A DNA stretch of 64,000 nucleotides from Mycobacterium celatum (GTDB lineage: Bacteria; Actinomycetota; Actinomycetes; Mycobacteriales; Mycobacteriaceae). Positions within the stretch are counted from its first letter, which is position 1. Each line of letters starts with the position of its first letter. The notes beneath the pieces are model-generated. The model saw nothing but the letters and a program-made list of their open reading frames with translations, was not told where the DNA came from and did no database searches. This document shows, piece by piece, positions 43,370 through 53,152 of this stretch. The position numbers and the translations under genes were made by a program. Where the stretch lies: contig NZ_LQOM01000028.1 in assembly GCF_002101595.1 (NCBI RefSeq), positions 124,001 through 188,000 of the forward strand. The letters are read 5' to 3'.

Positions 43370-44278
43370 GTGATTGCGTTGCTTGCCCCTGGACAGGGTT
43401 CGCAGACTCCCGGAATGCTGTCGCCGTGGCTGGAGTTGCCCGGCGCGGCGGACCAGCTTGCGGCGTGGTCCACGGCCAGTGGCCTGGACCTGGCCCGGTT
43501 GGGCACTACCGCATCGGCGGAGGAGATCACCGACACCGCGATCACTCAGCCGCTGGTCGTGGCCGCCACCCTGCTGGCCCACCAGGAGCTCACCCGACGC
43601 GGGCTGTTCAGGGACGCCGCGACTGTCGTCGCGGGCCATTCCGTCGGCGAGATCGCGGCCTACGCGATCGCCGGCGTGATCTCGGCCGACGACGCCGTCT
43701 CGTTGGCCGCCACCCGCGGCGCGGAGATGGCCAAGGCCTGCGCCAACGAGCCGACGGGCATGTCGGCGGTGCTCGGCGGCGACGAAGCAGAGGTGCTGGC
43801 CCGGCTCGAGCAGCTCGACCTGGTGGCCGCCAACCGCAACGCCGCCGGCCAGATCGTCGCCGCCGGCCGCCTGGACGCGCTGCAGAAGCTGGCCGAAGAC
43901 CCGCCGGCCAAGGCCCGGGTGCGCCCGCTGGCCACCGCAGGCGCCTTCCACACCGAGTTCATGAGTTCGGCGCTCGACGGCTATGCCGCGGCGGCCGCGA
44001 AGGTCACGCCGGCCGAGCCCACCACCACGTTGCTGTCCAACCGCGACGGGCAACCGGTATCGTCGGCCACCGACGCGATGGAGAAGCTCGTCGCGCAGCT
44101 GACCCGTCCGGTGCGCTGGGACCTGTGCACCGAGACCATGCGTCAGCGCAATGTCACGGCGATCGTCGAGTTCCCGCCCGCGGGCGCTCTCGCGGGCATC
44201 GCCAAGCGTGAACTTCGCGGCGTTCCGACGCATGCCGTCAAGTCCCCCACAGATCTGGACGGGTTAACGGAGCTCTAG
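43370..44278 (+). CDS. fabD: FabD: malonyl-CoA:ACP transacylase
   Basis: 302 residues from GTG 43370. It loads malonyl onto AcpM for FAS-II elongation. The active-site Ser91 is in GHSVGE and the partner His194 in GAFHTEF, both at the positions known for the M. tuberculosis enzyme. Other motifs: LAPGQGSQ at the N-terminus and the ITQPLVV strand. First gene of the fabD-acpM-kasA-kasB-accD6 operon under MabR control. Confidence 0.96.
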   Translation: MIALLAPGQGSQTPGMLSPWLELPGAADQLAAWSTASGLDLARLGTTASAEEITDTAITQPLVVAATLLAHQELTRRGLFRDAATVVAGHSVGEIAAYAIAGVISADDAVSLAATRGAEMAKACANEPTGMSAVLGGDEAEVLARLEQLDLVAANRNAAGQIVAAGRLDALQKLAEDPPAKARVRPLATAGAFHTEFMSSALDGYAAAAAKVTPAEPTTTLLSNRDGQPVSSATDAMEKLVAQLTRPVRWDLCTETMRQRNVTAIVEFPPAGALAGIAKRELRGVPTHAVKSPTDLDGLTEL

Positions 44279-44357
44279 AAGCCGGTCTCGCCGCCAGTAC
44301 AACCGCATATCGCACGTTTTATCCAGTAACACAACACATTACGAAGGGAAGCTCACC

Positions 44358-44705
44358 GTGCCCGTCACTCAGGAAGAAATCATCGCCGGTCTCGCCGAGA
44401 TCATCGAAGAGGTCACCGGCATCGAGCCGTCCGAGATCACGCCGGAGAAGTCGTTCGTCGACGACCTGGACATCGACTCGCTGTCGATGGTCGAGATCGC
44501 GGTGCAGACCGAGGACAAGTACGGCGTCAAGATCCCCGACGAGGACCTCGCAGGGCTCCGCACCGTCGGTGACGTCGTCAACTACATCCAGAAGCTCGAG
44601 GAAGAGAACCCCGAGGCCGCTGCCGCCATTCGCGAAAAGATCGAGGCGGAGAACCCCGACAAGGTCGAGGCCGTCCGCGCCAGGCTGGAAGCAGAGCGCC
44701 AGTGA
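44358..44705 (+). CDS. acpM: AcpM: meromycolate-extending acyl carrier protein
   Basis: 115 residues from GTG 44358 after AAGGGAAG. The phosphopantetheine site is Asp40-Ser41-Leu42 in DIDSLSM. The standard four-helix ACP core ends near residue 78. A charged Glu/Ala/Lys-rich C-terminal tail (about 80-115), peculiar to mycobacterial AcpM, follows. It carries growing meromycolate chains in the FAS-II cycle. The stop overlaps the kasA start (GTGA). Confidence 0.97.
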   Translation: MPVTQEEIIAGLAEIIEEVTGIEPSEITPEKSFVDDLDIDSLSMVEIAVQTEDKYGVKIPDEDLAGLRTVGDVVNYIQKLEEENPEAAAAIREKIEAENPDKVEAVRARLEAERQ

Positions 44706-45952
44706 CCAAGCCTTCCACTGCTAACGGCGGTTACCCCAGTGTTGTGGTAACCGCCGTCACGGCGACGACATCGATCGCGCCGGACATCGAGAGCACGTGG
44801 AAGGGTTTGTTGGCCGGCGAGAGCGGCATCCACGTCCTCGAGGACGAGTTCGTCTCCAAGTGGGATCTGCCGGTCAAGATCGGCGGACACCTCAAGGAGC
44901 CCGTCGACGATCACATGGGCCGGCTGGAGTTGCGGCGCATGTCGTATGTCCAGCGGATGGCCAAGTTGCTCGGCGGCCAGCTCTGGGAGACCGCCGGCAG
45001 CCCCGAGGTCGACCCGGACCGGTTCGCGGTCGTGGTCGGCACCGGGCTGGGCGGCGCCGAGCGGATCGTCGAAAGCTACGACCTGATGAACGAGGGCGGC
45101 CCCCGCAAGGTGTCGCCGCTGGCCGTGCAGATGATCATGCCCAACGGCGCCGCGGCGACCGTGGGACTGCAGCTAGGCGCCCGCGCCGGGGTGATGACGC
45201 CGGTGTCGGCATGTTCGTCGGGTTCTGAGGCCATCGCGCACGCGTGGCGGCAGATCGTCATGGGTGACGCGGACATCGCCGTGTGCGGCGGTGTCGAGGG
45301 CGGCATCGAGGCGCTGCCGATCGCGGCGTTCTCGATGATGCGGGCCATGTCGACACGGAACGACGATCCCGAAGGGGCGTCGCGCCCGTTCGACAAGGAC
45401 CGCGACGGTTTCGTGTTCGGCGAGGCCGGCGCGCTCATGCTCATCGAGACCGAGGAGCACGCCAAGGCCCGTGGCGCCACGCCGTTGGCCCGGCTGATGG
45501 GTGCCGGCATCACGTCGGATGCCTTCCACATGGTGGCGCCGGCTCCGGACGGTGTGCGTGCCGGTAAGGCGATGCAGCGCTCAATGGAGCTGGCGGGCTT
45601 GTCCCCCAAGGACATTGACCACATCAACGCGCACGCCACGGCCACGCCGATCGGTGACACGGCCGAGGCGAACGCCATTCGGGTCGCCGGGTGTGAACAC
45701 GCCGCGGTGTACGCACCGAAGGGGGCGTTGGGCCACTCCATCGGTGCCGTCGGCGCCCTGGAGTCGGTGTTGACCGTGCTGACGCTGCGCGACGGCGTCA
45801 TCCCGCCGACGCTCAACTACCACACCCCGGACCCCGAGATCGACCTCGACGTGGTGGCCGGCGAACCCCGTTATGGCGAGTACAAGTACGCCATCAACAA
45901 CTCGTTCGGGTTCGGCGGGCACAACGTCGCGCTCACCTTCGGGCGTTACTGA
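44702..45952 (+). CDS. kasA: KasA: beta-ketoacyl-ACP synthase
   Basis: 416 residues from GTG 44702, coupled to acpM. Condensing enzyme of FAS-II: nucleophile Cys171 in [11 protein letters not shown], with the His and Lys of the triad in [14 protein letters not shown] and [14 protein letters not shown], and GFGGHN near the C-terminus. By family knowledge KasA performs the early to middle elongation steps and is the thiolactomycin target. The start is fixed by the overlap. Confidence 0.97.
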   Translation: MTKPSTANGGYPSVVVTAVTATTSIAPDIESTWKGLLAGESGIHVLEDEFVSKWDLPVKIGGHLKEPVDDHMGRLELRRMSYVQRMAKLLGGQLWETAGSPEVDPDRFAVVVGTGLGGAERIVESYDLMNEGGPRKVSPLAVQMIMPNGAAATVGLQLGARAGVMTPVSACSSGSEAIAHAWRQIVMGDADIAVCGGVEGGIEALPIAAFSMMRAMSTRNDDPEGASRPFDKDRDGFVFGEAGALMLIETEEHAKARGATPLARLMGAGITSDAFHMVAPAPDGVRAGKAMQRSMELAGLSPKDIDHINAHATATPIGDTAEANAIRVAGCEHAAVYAPKGALGHSIGAVGALESVLTVLTLRDGVIPPTLNYHTPDPEIDLDVVAGEPRYGEYKYAINNSFGFGGHNVALTFGRY

Positions 45953-46034
45953 GCACGACGTCCGGCGACGACGCGGGCCGTGGACGGCCCGACGAGGAGC
46001 CGGACAAGTATGAAAGGAACAGGCCGCAAGACCC

Positions 46035-47303
46035 ATGACAGCATCGTCATCGTTGGCCACGGGGAAAGGCTTCCCCAATGTCGTCGTCACCGGCATTGCC
46101 ATGACGACTGCTCTTGCAACCGATGCGGAGACCACCTGGAAGCTGCTGCTTGACGGGCAAAGCGGGATTCGCACACTCGACGACCCGTTCGTCGAGGAGT
46201 TCGACCTGCCGGTCCGGATCGGCGGACACCTCGTCGAGGAGTTCGACAGCCAGCTGAACCGCATCGAGAACCGTCGGATGGGCTACCTGCAGAAGATGGC
46301 GACCGTGCTGGGCCGCCGGGTGTGGGACAACGCCGGGGCACCCGAGGTCGACACCAACCGGTTGGCGGTGTCGATCGGCACCGGTATGGGTTCCACGGAG
46401 GAACTGGTCTTCAGCTACGACGACATGCGGGTGCGCGGCATGAAGGCGGTCTCGCCGCTGGCCGTGCAGATGTACATGCCTAATGGCGCCTCGGCGGCCG
46501 TCGGGCTGGAGCGGCACGCCAAGGCCGGAGTGATGACCCCTGTGTCGGCGTGCGCCTCAGGGTCGGAGGGCATCGCCCGCGCCTGGCAGCAGATCGTGCT
46601 GGGCGAGGCCGACATCGCGATCTGCGGTGGCGTCGAGACCAAGATCGAGGCGGTGCCCATCGCCGGGTTCGCTCAGATGCGCATCGTGATGTCGACGAAC
46701 AACGACGACCCGGCCGGTGCCTGCCGCCCGTTCGACAAGGACCGCGACGGCTTCGTGTTCGGCGAGGCCGGGGCGCTGCTGGTCATCGAGACCGAGGAGC
46801 ACGCCAAGGCCCGCGGCGCCAACATCCTGGCTCGGCTGATGGGGGCCAGCATCACCTCCGACGGCTTCCACATGGTGGCCCCGGACCCCAACGGCGAGCG
46901 CGCCGGGCACGCGATGACGCGGGCGATCCAGCTGGCCGACCTGACACCGGCCGACATCACCCACGTCAACGCTCATGCCACCGGCACCTCGGTCGGTGAT
47001 CTGGCCGAGGGCAAGGCGATCAACAATGCGCTCGGCCCGGGCGGCGGGAACGCGGCGGTGTACGCGCCCAAGTCGGCGCTGGGCCACTCGGTCGGCGCGG
47101 TCGGTGCGGTGGAGTCGATCCTGACCGTGATGGCGCTGCGCGACCAGATCATCCCGCCGACGCTGAACCTGGTGAACCTCGACCCCGAGATCGACCTGGA
47201 CGTCGTCGCGGGTAAGCCGCGACCCGGTGACTACCAGTACGCGATCAACAACTCGTTCGGATTCGGCGGACACAACGTAGCCCTGGCATTTGGCCGGTAC
47301 TGA
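46035..47303 (+). CDS. kasB: KasB: beta-ketoacyl-ACP synthase for full-length mycolates
   Basis: 422 residues from ATG 46035, 82 bp after kasA. Paralogue of KasA with nucleophile Cys173 in [23 protein letters not shown] and [14 protein letters not shown]. KasB extends the chains to full length and is needed for acid-fastness in M. tuberculosis (known). The N-terminus is a few residues longer than that protein. A purine-rich GAAAGGAAC stands 15-25 nt upstream, rather far, so expression may depend on readthrough from kasA. Confidence 0.96.
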   Translation: MTASSSLATGKGFPNVVVTGIAMTTALATDAETTWKLLLDGQSGIRTLDDPFVEEFDLPVRIGGHLVEEFDSQLNRIENRRMGYLQKMATVLGRRVWDNAGAPEVDTNRLAVSIGTGMGSTEELVFSYDDMRVRGMKAVSPLAVQMYMPNGASAAVGLERHAKAGVMTPVSACASGSEGIARAWQQIVLGEADIAICGGVETKIEAVPIAGFAQMRIVMSTNNDDPAGACRPFDKDRDGFVFGEAGALLVIETEEHAKARGANILARLMGASITSDGFHMVAPDPNGERAGHAMTRAIQLADLTPADITHVNAHATGTSVGDLAEGKAINNALGPGGGNAAVYAPKSALGHSVGAVGAVESILTVMALRDQIIPPTLNLVNLDPEIDLDVVAGKPRPGDYQYAINNSFGFGGHNVALAFGRY

Positions 47304-47336
47304 TACCGAGGCACCGCCTCGAGGAGGAGACCTGCG

Positions 47337-48758
47337 ATGACGATCATGGCCCCGGAGGCGGTTGGCGAGTCGCTCGATCCCCGCGATCCGCTACTGCGCC
47401 TGACCACGTTTTTCGACGACGACAGCGTCGAGCTGTTGCACGAGCGTGACCGCTCCGGGGTGCTGGCCGCCGCGGGTACCGTCAACGGGTTGCGCACCAT
47501 CGCGTTCTGCACCGACGGCACGGTGATGGGCGGTGCGATGGGCATCGAGGGCTGCACCCACATCGTCGACGCCTACGACACCGCCATCGAGGAGCAGAGC
47601 CCGATCGTGGGCATCTGGCACTCCGGCGGTGCCCGGCTGGCCGAGGGCGTGCGGGCGCTGCACGCGGTCGGCCTGGTGTTCGAGGCGATGATCCGGGCTT
47701 CCGGGTACGTCCCGCAGATCTCGGTGGTGGTCGGCTTCGCTGCCGGCGGCGCCGCCTACGGGCCGGCGCTGACCGACGTCATCGTGATGGCACCGGACAG
47801 CCGGGTCTTCGTCACCGGGCCGGACGTGGTGCGGAGCGTCACCGGCGAGGACGTCGACATGGCGTCTCTGGGTGGGCCCAACACCCACCACAAGAAGTCC
47901 GGGGTGTGCCACATCGTCGCCGACGACGAGCTCGACGCCTATGAGCGTGGTCGCCGGCTGGTCGGATTGTTCTGCCAGCAAGGGCATTTCGACCGCGCCA
48001 AGGCCGAGGCCCAGGACACCGACCTGCACGCGTTGCTGCCGGAGTCGCCGCGCCGCGCTTATGACGTGCACCCGATCGTGACGGCGCTGCTCGACGACGA
48101 CGTGCCGTTCGACGAGTTCCAGGCCAAGTGGGCGCCGTCGATGGTGGTGGGGCTGGGCCGGCTGTCGGGCCGCACGGTCGGTGTGCTGGCCAACAACCCG
48201 CTGCGGCTGGGCGGCTGCCTGAACTCCGAAAGTGCCGAGAAGGCAGCGCGTTTCGTGCGGCTGTGCGACGCGTTCGGCATTCCGCTGGTGGTGATCGTCG
48301 ACGTGCCGGGCTACCTGCCCGGTGTCGACCAGGAGTGGGGCGGCGTGGTGCGCCGCGGCGCCAAGCTGCTGCACGCGTTCGGCGAGGCGACGGTTCCGCG
48401 CGTCACCCTGGTGACCCGAAAGATCTACGGCGGCGCCTACATTGCGATGAACTCGCGGTCGTTGGGCGCCACCAAGGTGTTCGCCTGGCCGGACGCCGAG
48501 GTCGCGGTGATGGGCGCCAAGGCGGCTGTCGGCATCCTGCACAAGAAGAAGCTGGCAGCCGCGCCCGAGCACGAGCGTGAAGAGCTGCACAACAAGCTGG
48601 CCGAGGAGCACGAGCGGATCGCCGGCGGCGTCGATTCTGCGATCGACATCGGCGTGGTCGACGAGAAGATCGACCCGGCGCACACCCGTAGCAAGTTGAC
48701 CCAGGCGCTGGCCGAAGCGCCCGCCCGCCGCGGCCGCCACAAGAACATCCCGCTGTAG
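47337..48758 (+). CDS. accD6: AccD6: acetyl-CoA carboxylase carboxyltransferase beta subunit
   Basis: 473 residues from ATG 47337 with GAGGAGGAG upstream, same length as in M. tuberculosis. It supplies malonyl-CoA for FAS-I and FAS-II. The carboxyltransferase halves are visible: WHSGGARLAEGVRAL and GFAAGGAAYGPALTD (oxyanion holes) in the first, DVPGYLPGVDQE and KIYGGAYIAMNSR in the second. It closes the FAS-II operon; the repeat element F lies directly downstream. Confidence 0.96.
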   Translation: MTIMAPEAVGESLDPRDPLLRLTTFFDDDSVELLHERDRSGVLAAAGTVNGLRTIAFCTDGTVMGGAMGIEGCTHIVDAYDTAIEEQSPIVGIWHSGGARLAEGVRALHAVGLVFEAMIRASGYVPQISVVVGFAAGGAAYGPALTDVIVMAPDSRVFVTGPDVVRSVTGEDVDMASLGGPNTHHKKSGVCHIVADDELDAYERGRRLVGLFCQQGHFDRAKAEAQDTDLHALLPESPRRAYDVHPIVTALLDDDVPFDEFQAKWAPSMVVGLGRLSGRTVGVLANNPLRLGGCLNSESAEKAARFVRLCDAFGIPLVVIVDVPGYLPGVDQEWGGVVRRGAKLLHAFGEATVPRVTLVTRKIYGGAYIAMNSRSLGATKVFAWPDAEVAVMGAKAAVGILHKKKLAAAPEHEREELHNKLAEEHERIAGGVDSAIDIGVVDEKIDPAHTRSKLTQALAEAPARRGRHKNIPL

Positions 48759-48767
48759 TTTTTCCCG

Positions 48768-48831
48768 CGCGAGCGTGCGTGTCCCCGCACGACTCGCCGG
48801 GTCGAACCTCGGGTTTGCGCACGCTCGCGCT
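48768..48831. repeat. GAGCGTGCG inverted-repeat element F
   Basis: 64 bp bounded by GCGCGAGCGTGCG (48768-48780) and CGCACGCTCGCGC (48819-48831), 13-bp perfect arms. Its interior is homologous to element D at 37298-37358 read on the other strand. It lies between accD6 and the convergent SDR gene (stop at 48836), where it could serve as a two-way terminator. A short T-run (TTTTT) precedes it, at 48760-48764, on the side suited to a minus-strand transcript. Confidence 0.78.
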
Positions 48832-48835
48832 GGGG

Positions 48836-49585
48836 TCAACGCGTGGTGTAGCCCCCGTTGGCGAAGATCGTTTGGCCCGTCACCCAGTGGCCCTCGTCGG
48901 CCAGGAACACCACCAGCGGGGCGATGTCCTCGATGCGGGTCAGCCGGTTGCCCATCGCCTGCGACTTGTGGAACTCGACGCGCTCCGGCGTCTCCTGCGG
49001 ATAGAAGAACGGCGTGTCCATCGGCCCGGGTGCGACGTTGTTCACCGAAATACCGCGCGGCGCAAACTCTTTCGCCGCCGCCCGGGTGAAGTGCTCGACC
49101 GGGCTCTTGGCGCCGGCGTAGGTGGAGTAGCCGTCGGTGAATGCCGCCAGCAGCGCTGTCACAATCGTGATCACCGAGCCGCCGTCGTTCAGCCGCTTGC
49201 CCGCCTGCTGCAGGACGAAGTAGGCAGCCTTGGCGTTGATGTCGAACATCGAGTCGTACTCGGCCTCGGTGGTCTCGATGATGGGTTTGCGCAACACCTT
49301 CCCGACAGTGTTGATCGCGATGTCGACGCCACCGAAGGCGTTTACCGCCGCGTCGAACAGTGTCGCCACGTTGGCCGGCTCGGTGAGATCACCCTGCACC
49401 TTGATCGCTTTGACTCCGGCGTCTTGCGCGGCCGCCACTGTCTTGTCGGCATCCGGCTCAGAGGACGCGCTGTTGTAGTGCACCGCGACATTGACACCCC
49501 TGCCCGCCAACGTCGTCGAGATCAGGCCGCCCAGGTTCTTGGCTCCGGCGGCCACCACCGCGGATTTTCCTGTCAAGTTGCTCAT
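48836..49585 (-). CDS. Short-chain dehydrogenase/reductase (SDR) with altered serine
   Basis: 249 residues from ATG 49585. Rossmann region VVAAGAKNLGG (cofactor loop variant of TGxxxGxG), NTVG in place of NNAG, catalytic Tyr156 and Lys160 in STYAGAK, and SVNNVAPGPMDTPFF. The place of the catalytic Ser, 12 residues before Tyr156, reads Thr143-Ala144, so the usual Ser is missing. It may work poorly or use the neighbouring Thr. The gene is divergent from a LysR-type regulator, which is a likely controller. Substrate unknown. Confidence 0.87.
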   Translation of the reverse strand: MSNLTGKSAVVAAGAKNLGGLISTTLAGRGVNVAVHYNSASSEPDADKTVAAAQDAGVKAIKVQGDLTEPANVATLFDAAVNAFGGVDIAINTVGKVLRKPIIETTEAEYDSMFDINAKAAYFVLQQAGKRLNDGGSVITIVTALLAAFTDGYSTYAGAKSPVEHFTRAAAKEFAPRGISVNNVAPGPMDTPFFYPQETPERVEFHKSQAMGNRLTRIEDIAPLVVFLADEGHWVTGQTIFANGGYTTR

Positions 49586-49642
49586 GGTCACGAATCTAGG
49601 CCGCGCTACTACAAATGAGAAACAGGGATTGGTGAGCTTTTC

Positions 49643-49657
49643 ACAAGCAATACTTGT
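49643..49657. promoter_or_regulatory. LysR-type inverted repeat between the SDR and regulator genes
   Basis: ACAAG-CAATA-CTTGT is a perfect 15-bp inverted repeat in the 88-bp divergent gap, 17 bp upstream of the LysR start. Outer CTACAA (49609-49614) and TTGTAG (49654-49659) form another pair. Such sites are typical of LysR-type regulators controlling the divergent gene and themselves. Confidence 0.6.
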
Positions 49658-49673
49658 AGCTAGGCTTGGCCGG

Positions 49674-50567
49674 ATGCCGGACATCGCCGTCCCAGACCTC
49701 CGCCGCCTCGGTCATTTCGTCGCGGTGGTGGAAGCATCCGGATTTACTCGGGCGGCTGAGAACCTTCACCTGTCCCAGCAGGCGCTCAGCAGCTCGGTGC
49801 AACAACTGGAAAGAGAGATAGGCGCGTCGCTGCTGGTGCGGGCCGGCCGGCGGATCTCGCTGACACCGGCCGGCCAGACGCTGCTCGACGAGGGACGCGC
49901 GCTGCTTGCCGCGGCAAAAACCGTCGCGCAGCGCACCCGAGAGGCAGCGAGTGCCCAACCCGACGAGTTCGTCGTCGGGCATTCCCCCGCGATCAGCAAC
50001 GGCGAGGTGTATCAGTTGCTGGAACCGGCGATCGCGGCGTCGCCGATGACGTCTTTCACTGTGGTGCAACTCTTTCCGGACCGGCTGGTGAGCGGAGTGC
50101 GAGACGGCACGGTCCATCTGGGGTTGCGCCGCGGGGTGGTGCCCCAGGAGCGGCTGGCCAGCGCCGTCGCCCGGTACGACACGCTGCGCGTCGCCCTGCG
50201 CAGCGACCATCCACTCGCCGCCGCACGCGCGCACATCCCCGTCGCCGATCTTGCCAGCGAGAGCATCGTGCTTTGGGCACCACCCGGGGCGTCGTACTAC
50301 AGCGATTTCCTCGTAAACGTCTGTCGCCGAGCAGGTTTCGAGCCACAGTACCGGGTCAGCCGGGTGCAGGGCTGCCCGCCGGAGGTGGCGCCGCTGACCG
50401 ACGACGCCGTCGCATTCGTCACCTCTCCCCCGGGCCCGGCGATCGGCGACGCTGTCACCGTCGTCGACATCGACGGCCCGGTGTTAGTGCCGTTGCAGGG
50501 CTTGTGGCAGCCACACACCAGTTCTGCCGTGCGAGACCTGATCCTCGACGCAACAGTGACTACTTGA
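49674..50567 (+). CDS. LysR-type transcription regulator
   Basis: 297 residues from ATG 49674. The winged helix-turn-helix is at about 8-66: FVAVVEASGFTRAAENLHLSQQALSSSVQQLEREIG. The C-terminal periplasmic-binding-type effector domain follows (about 95-297) with VHLGLRRG and VLWAPPGASYY. It probably controls the divergent SDR gene. The inducer is unknown. Its last bases overlap the convergent amidohydrolase by 8 bp. Confidence 0.9.
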   Translation: MPDIAVPDLRRLGHFVAVVEASGFTRAAENLHLSQQALSSSVQQLEREIGASLLVRAGRRISLTPAGQTLLDEGRALLAAAKTVAQRTREAASAQPDEFVVGHSPAISNGEVYQLLEPAIAASPMTSFTVVQLFPDRLVSGVRDGTVHLGLRRGVVPQERLASAVARYDTLRVALRSDHPLAAARAHIPVADLASESIVLWAPPGASYYSDFLVNVCRRAGFEPQYRVSRVQGCPPEVAPLTDDAVAFVTSPPGPAIGDAVTVVDIDGPVLVPLQGLWQPHTSSAVRDLILDATVTT

Positions 50568-51651
50568 CCAACGCGGAAATTAGTGCTCTACCCACTTTGG
50601 ATTTTGCGCGACTCCGCAATCTGTACCAACCATCGCCACCAGAGTCGATGTTGCGTGGCTGATCGTCAAGCCGTAGAAGCCTTTCGGCGGTTCCGTGAGC
50701 AAAGCGCTCTTTGTCCTCGCGGGAGAGGTCACACCGCTCAAGAAATTCCATCGCGGCGAAGTTGTCCTGGAACGGATAGTCGACCGAGAACATCAGGTTG
50801 TCGAGACCCAACATCGCTCGGGCACAATCGAACACCGGCACGTCGAACACCCCACTACTGGTGATGAGGATGTTCTGCCGCAGATAATGGCCCACGCTGT
50901 ACCGTGACTTCGACTCCGATGCGGACAACCAGCCGGCCATGGTCAGCCCGACGTTGAGCCTGGTGAAGCAATAGGGCAGTAATTCTCCCATGTGCCCGAC
51001 GATGATCCTCAGGTCGGGATGGCGGTCGAAAACGCCCGCACAGATCAGCCGCAGCAAATGCGTACCGGTTTCCACCGGCCACCCCCAGGTCGGCACGAGG
51101 GCCGCATCGAACGGCGCGAAGTAGGTGTCGGTCACCGTTTGTGGAGGGTCGGTGGGATGGATATAGATTGGGACGCCCAATGATTCGGCTCTGCCAAGAA
51201 GAACCTCGTACGACGGGTCATCAAGGTAGCGCCCGTTGGTGTGTCCATTGATCAGCGCGCCGCAGAAGCCAAGGTCGCGAACCGTGCGCTGCAGTTCGTC
51301 GGCCGCATCTGCGGGCGATTGGGTCGGCAGCATGGCAAAACCGGCGAACCGGGTCGGGTGCGCGGCGATCACCTCGGCCAGCCAGTCGTTGACTTCGCGA
51401 CTGACGGTGACGGCCAATTCGGCCTCGCCATCCGGGAGGATCTGGATGCCGGGCTGGACGTGTGAGAGCACTTGCAGGTCGATTCCCGCCGCGTCCATGA
51501 GGCGAATGCGCCCGAACCCGACTTCGGTGAGCCGAGCCTTGACGGGCTCGTATTTTTGTTGCAAGGACTCCGGATACAGCTCCCAAACCCGTGGATGGAC
51601 GAAGGCCTCTTCCAGCGCCACCACTCGAGAAACCGGCTTGTGGGTCACCAC
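50560..51651 (-). CDS. Amidohydrolase-family decarboxylase-like protein (ACMSD/gamma-resorcylate decarboxylase type)
   Basis: 363 residues from GTG 51651 (GTG 51648 is next). A TIM barrel of the amidohydrolase-2 family: VVALEEAF metal-binding start, LINGHTNGRYLDDPSYE, VPIYIHPTDPP (metal His), IVGHMGELLPYCFTRLN and LMFSVDYPFQD (metal Asp). Related enzymes decarboxylate aromatic acids. It overlaps the methyltransferase gene by 7 bp and the three-gene unit TetR-methyltransferase-amidohydrolase is cotranscribed. The C-terminal 30 residues are basic. Confidence 0.86.
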   Translation of the reverse strand: MVTHKPVSRVVALEEAFVHPRVWELYPESLQQKYEPVKARLTEVGFGRIRLMDAAGIDLQVLSHVQPGIQILPDGEAELAVTVSREVNDWLAEVIAAHPTRFAGFAMLPTQSPADAADELQRTVRDLGFCGALINGHTNGRYLDDPSYEVLLGRAESLGVPIYIHPTDPPQTVTDTYFAPFDAALVPTWGWPVETGTHLLRLICAGVFDRHPDLRIIVGHMGELLPYCFTRLNVGLTMAGWLSASESKSRYSVGHYLRQNILITSSGVFDVPVFDCARAMLGLDNLMFSVDYPFQDNFAAMEFLERCDLSREDKERFAHGTAERLLRLDDQPRNIDSGGDGWYRLRSRAKSKVGRALISALVK

Positions 51652-52424
51652 CGACTCGCTGGCTTAGTGGCGGTGACGGCGTGGGTGCGGATGAACGGCA
51701 GACCCCACCAGGCACGCCACCCGAGATCGCGGCGCTTGACGTCGGCCATGCCGAGTTCGCGAAGGCGCCTGGCATACAGACGGGTGAAGCCGATGTCGGC
51801 GATGACGACGCGCCCACCGGGCCGAAGTACGCGGACGGCTTCGTCGATCGCGGACCTTCGCGCGTTGTTGCCGGGCAGATTGTGGATCGCGAGGCTGCTC
51901 ACGACGAAATCGAAGGACGCGTCCGGGAATTGGAGCGCGGTCATGTCCCGGGTGTGCAGTTCGATGCGGTCGGCGACGCCCTCGGCTTCGGCGTTCGCCA
52001 GTGTCGCGCCCATCGAGTTACCGGTCTGGTCGGCTCGCCAAATATCCACTCCGACGGCACGTCCGTGCGGGACTAGCTTGGCCGCTGCCAACAAGACGGC
52101 GCCACGTCCGCAGCCCAGGTCGAGAACGCGTTCGTCGCCGCGCAGCCCGACGTCGGTGAGCAGACGCGCCCAGACTTCGAACTTTCCTCGCCGGCTGAAT
52201 CGCACAATGCTGAAACCCCCGGCGATCAGTGCAACGACAACCACGGCTGCCGTGCACCCCGCGGCAGTGCGTCCACCCGCCAGCCACCCGATCGCCAAAC
52301 TACTTCCGGTAACGCACACCAGCGCATAACAGGCGAAGACCACGGGCGCCGGGATCAGCCGGTAATCGCCGTCGACGCCGTATCGTCCCCGCGGGCGGGT
52401 GAGATCGGGTGCCAGCTCAGCCAT
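51645..52424 (-). CDS. Membrane-anchored class I SAM methyltransferase
   Basis: 259 residues from 52424. Two hydrophobic segments (about 27-49 and 55-74) would anchor it in the membrane. The SAM-binding domain has VLDLGCGRGA (100-109) and VGVDIW, then DFVVSSLAIHNL. Methyl acceptor unknown. It overlaps both neighbours by a few bases (TetR upstream, amidohydrolase downstream), showing a tight operon. Confidence 0.86.
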   Translation of the reverse strand: MAELAPDLTRPRGRYGVDGDYRLIPAPVVFACYALVCVTGSSLAIGWLAGGRTAAGCTAAVVVVALIAGGFSIVRFSRRGKFEVWARLLTDVGLRGDERVLDLGCGRGAVLLAAAKLVPHGRAVGVDIWRADQTGNSMGATLANAEAEGVADRIELHTRDMTALQFPDASFDFVVSSLAIHNLPGNNARRSAIDEAVRVLRPGGRVVIADIGFTRLYARRLRELGMADVKRRDLGWRAWWGLPFIRTHAVTATKPASRW

Positions 52425-53130
52425 CGTCGCCTCCGTATGTTGCCGCCCGGTACTCTCGGGCGAGCCTTTCCAGTATCGGAAGAGCTTTGGCCGCGGCGCG
52501 TTTCACCGTGTCGCGGTTTGGGGCTTCGGTCGGTTCGAATGCCCGCCGCACGGTGTCGGCGAGCTGGTCGGCCTTCTCTTCCAATGTCAATGTGATCGAC
52601 GGCGGGTGGAACGGCTCTGCCGCAAAGAAGCCGAAGACGATCGTGGGCAGCGTGTAGTCCAGATCTCCCATATGCAGGTCGGACCGCAGCATGCCCTCCG
52701 CGGCGAGCACACCCAGATAGTCGCGGTTGACACCAAGCTTGGTTTCCTCCAGCCGTTGATGACGCGCCGCGGAAAGAAAGCTGCCCAGGGTATCGAAGTC
52801 GCGGGTATAGAGCGCGCGCAGAACTGGACGATTCATGGCCTCGACGAACAGCCGGCGCAGGTAGCGATGCAGCGCAACTTCGGCCGGATCGTTGCGGACC
52901 GCGGCCACGATCGCGTCCGCCATCGCCGCCGCCTCGCGGGCGCTGACGGCGTGGAACACCTCCTCGCGAGAACGCCAATGCAGATAGATAGTGCCCTTAC
53001 CGACACCGGCGCGGCGGGCCAGTTCGTCGATGGTCACTCGCCGATAGCCCCACGACAACAGCAGGTCGCGACCAGTATCAAGAATCCGATCGGCCCGCTC
53101 TCGCCGACCGACACGCGAACGTTCCACCAT
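52417..53130 (-). CDS. TetR-family regulator, first gene of the methyltransferase operon
   Basis: 237 residues. Helix-turn-helix at about 15-60: ILDTGRDLLLSWGYRRVTIDELARRAGVGKGTIYLHWRSREEVF. The effector domain is not recognised. It is divergent from the cupin gene; a perfect TGACCAA-N9-TTGGTCA palindrome in the gap (53153-53175) is its likely operator, giving control of itself, the methyltransferase, the amidohydrolase and the cupin. Start ATG 53130 is preceded by no strong ribosome-binding site. Confidence 0.9.
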   Translation of the reverse strand: MVERSRVGRRERADRILDTGRDLLLSWGYRRVTIDELARRAGVGKGTIYLHWRSREEVFHAVSAREAAAMADAIVAAVRNDPAEVALHRYLRRLFVEAMNRPVLRALYTRDFDTLGSFLSAARHQRLEETKLGVNRDYLGVLAAEGMLRSDLHMGDLDYTLPTIVFGFFAAEPFHPPSITLTLEEKADQLADTVRRAFEPTEAPNRDTVKRAAAKALPILERLAREYRAATYGGDDG

Positions 53131-53152
53131 CGCCGCTACCCTTCCTGTCTTC

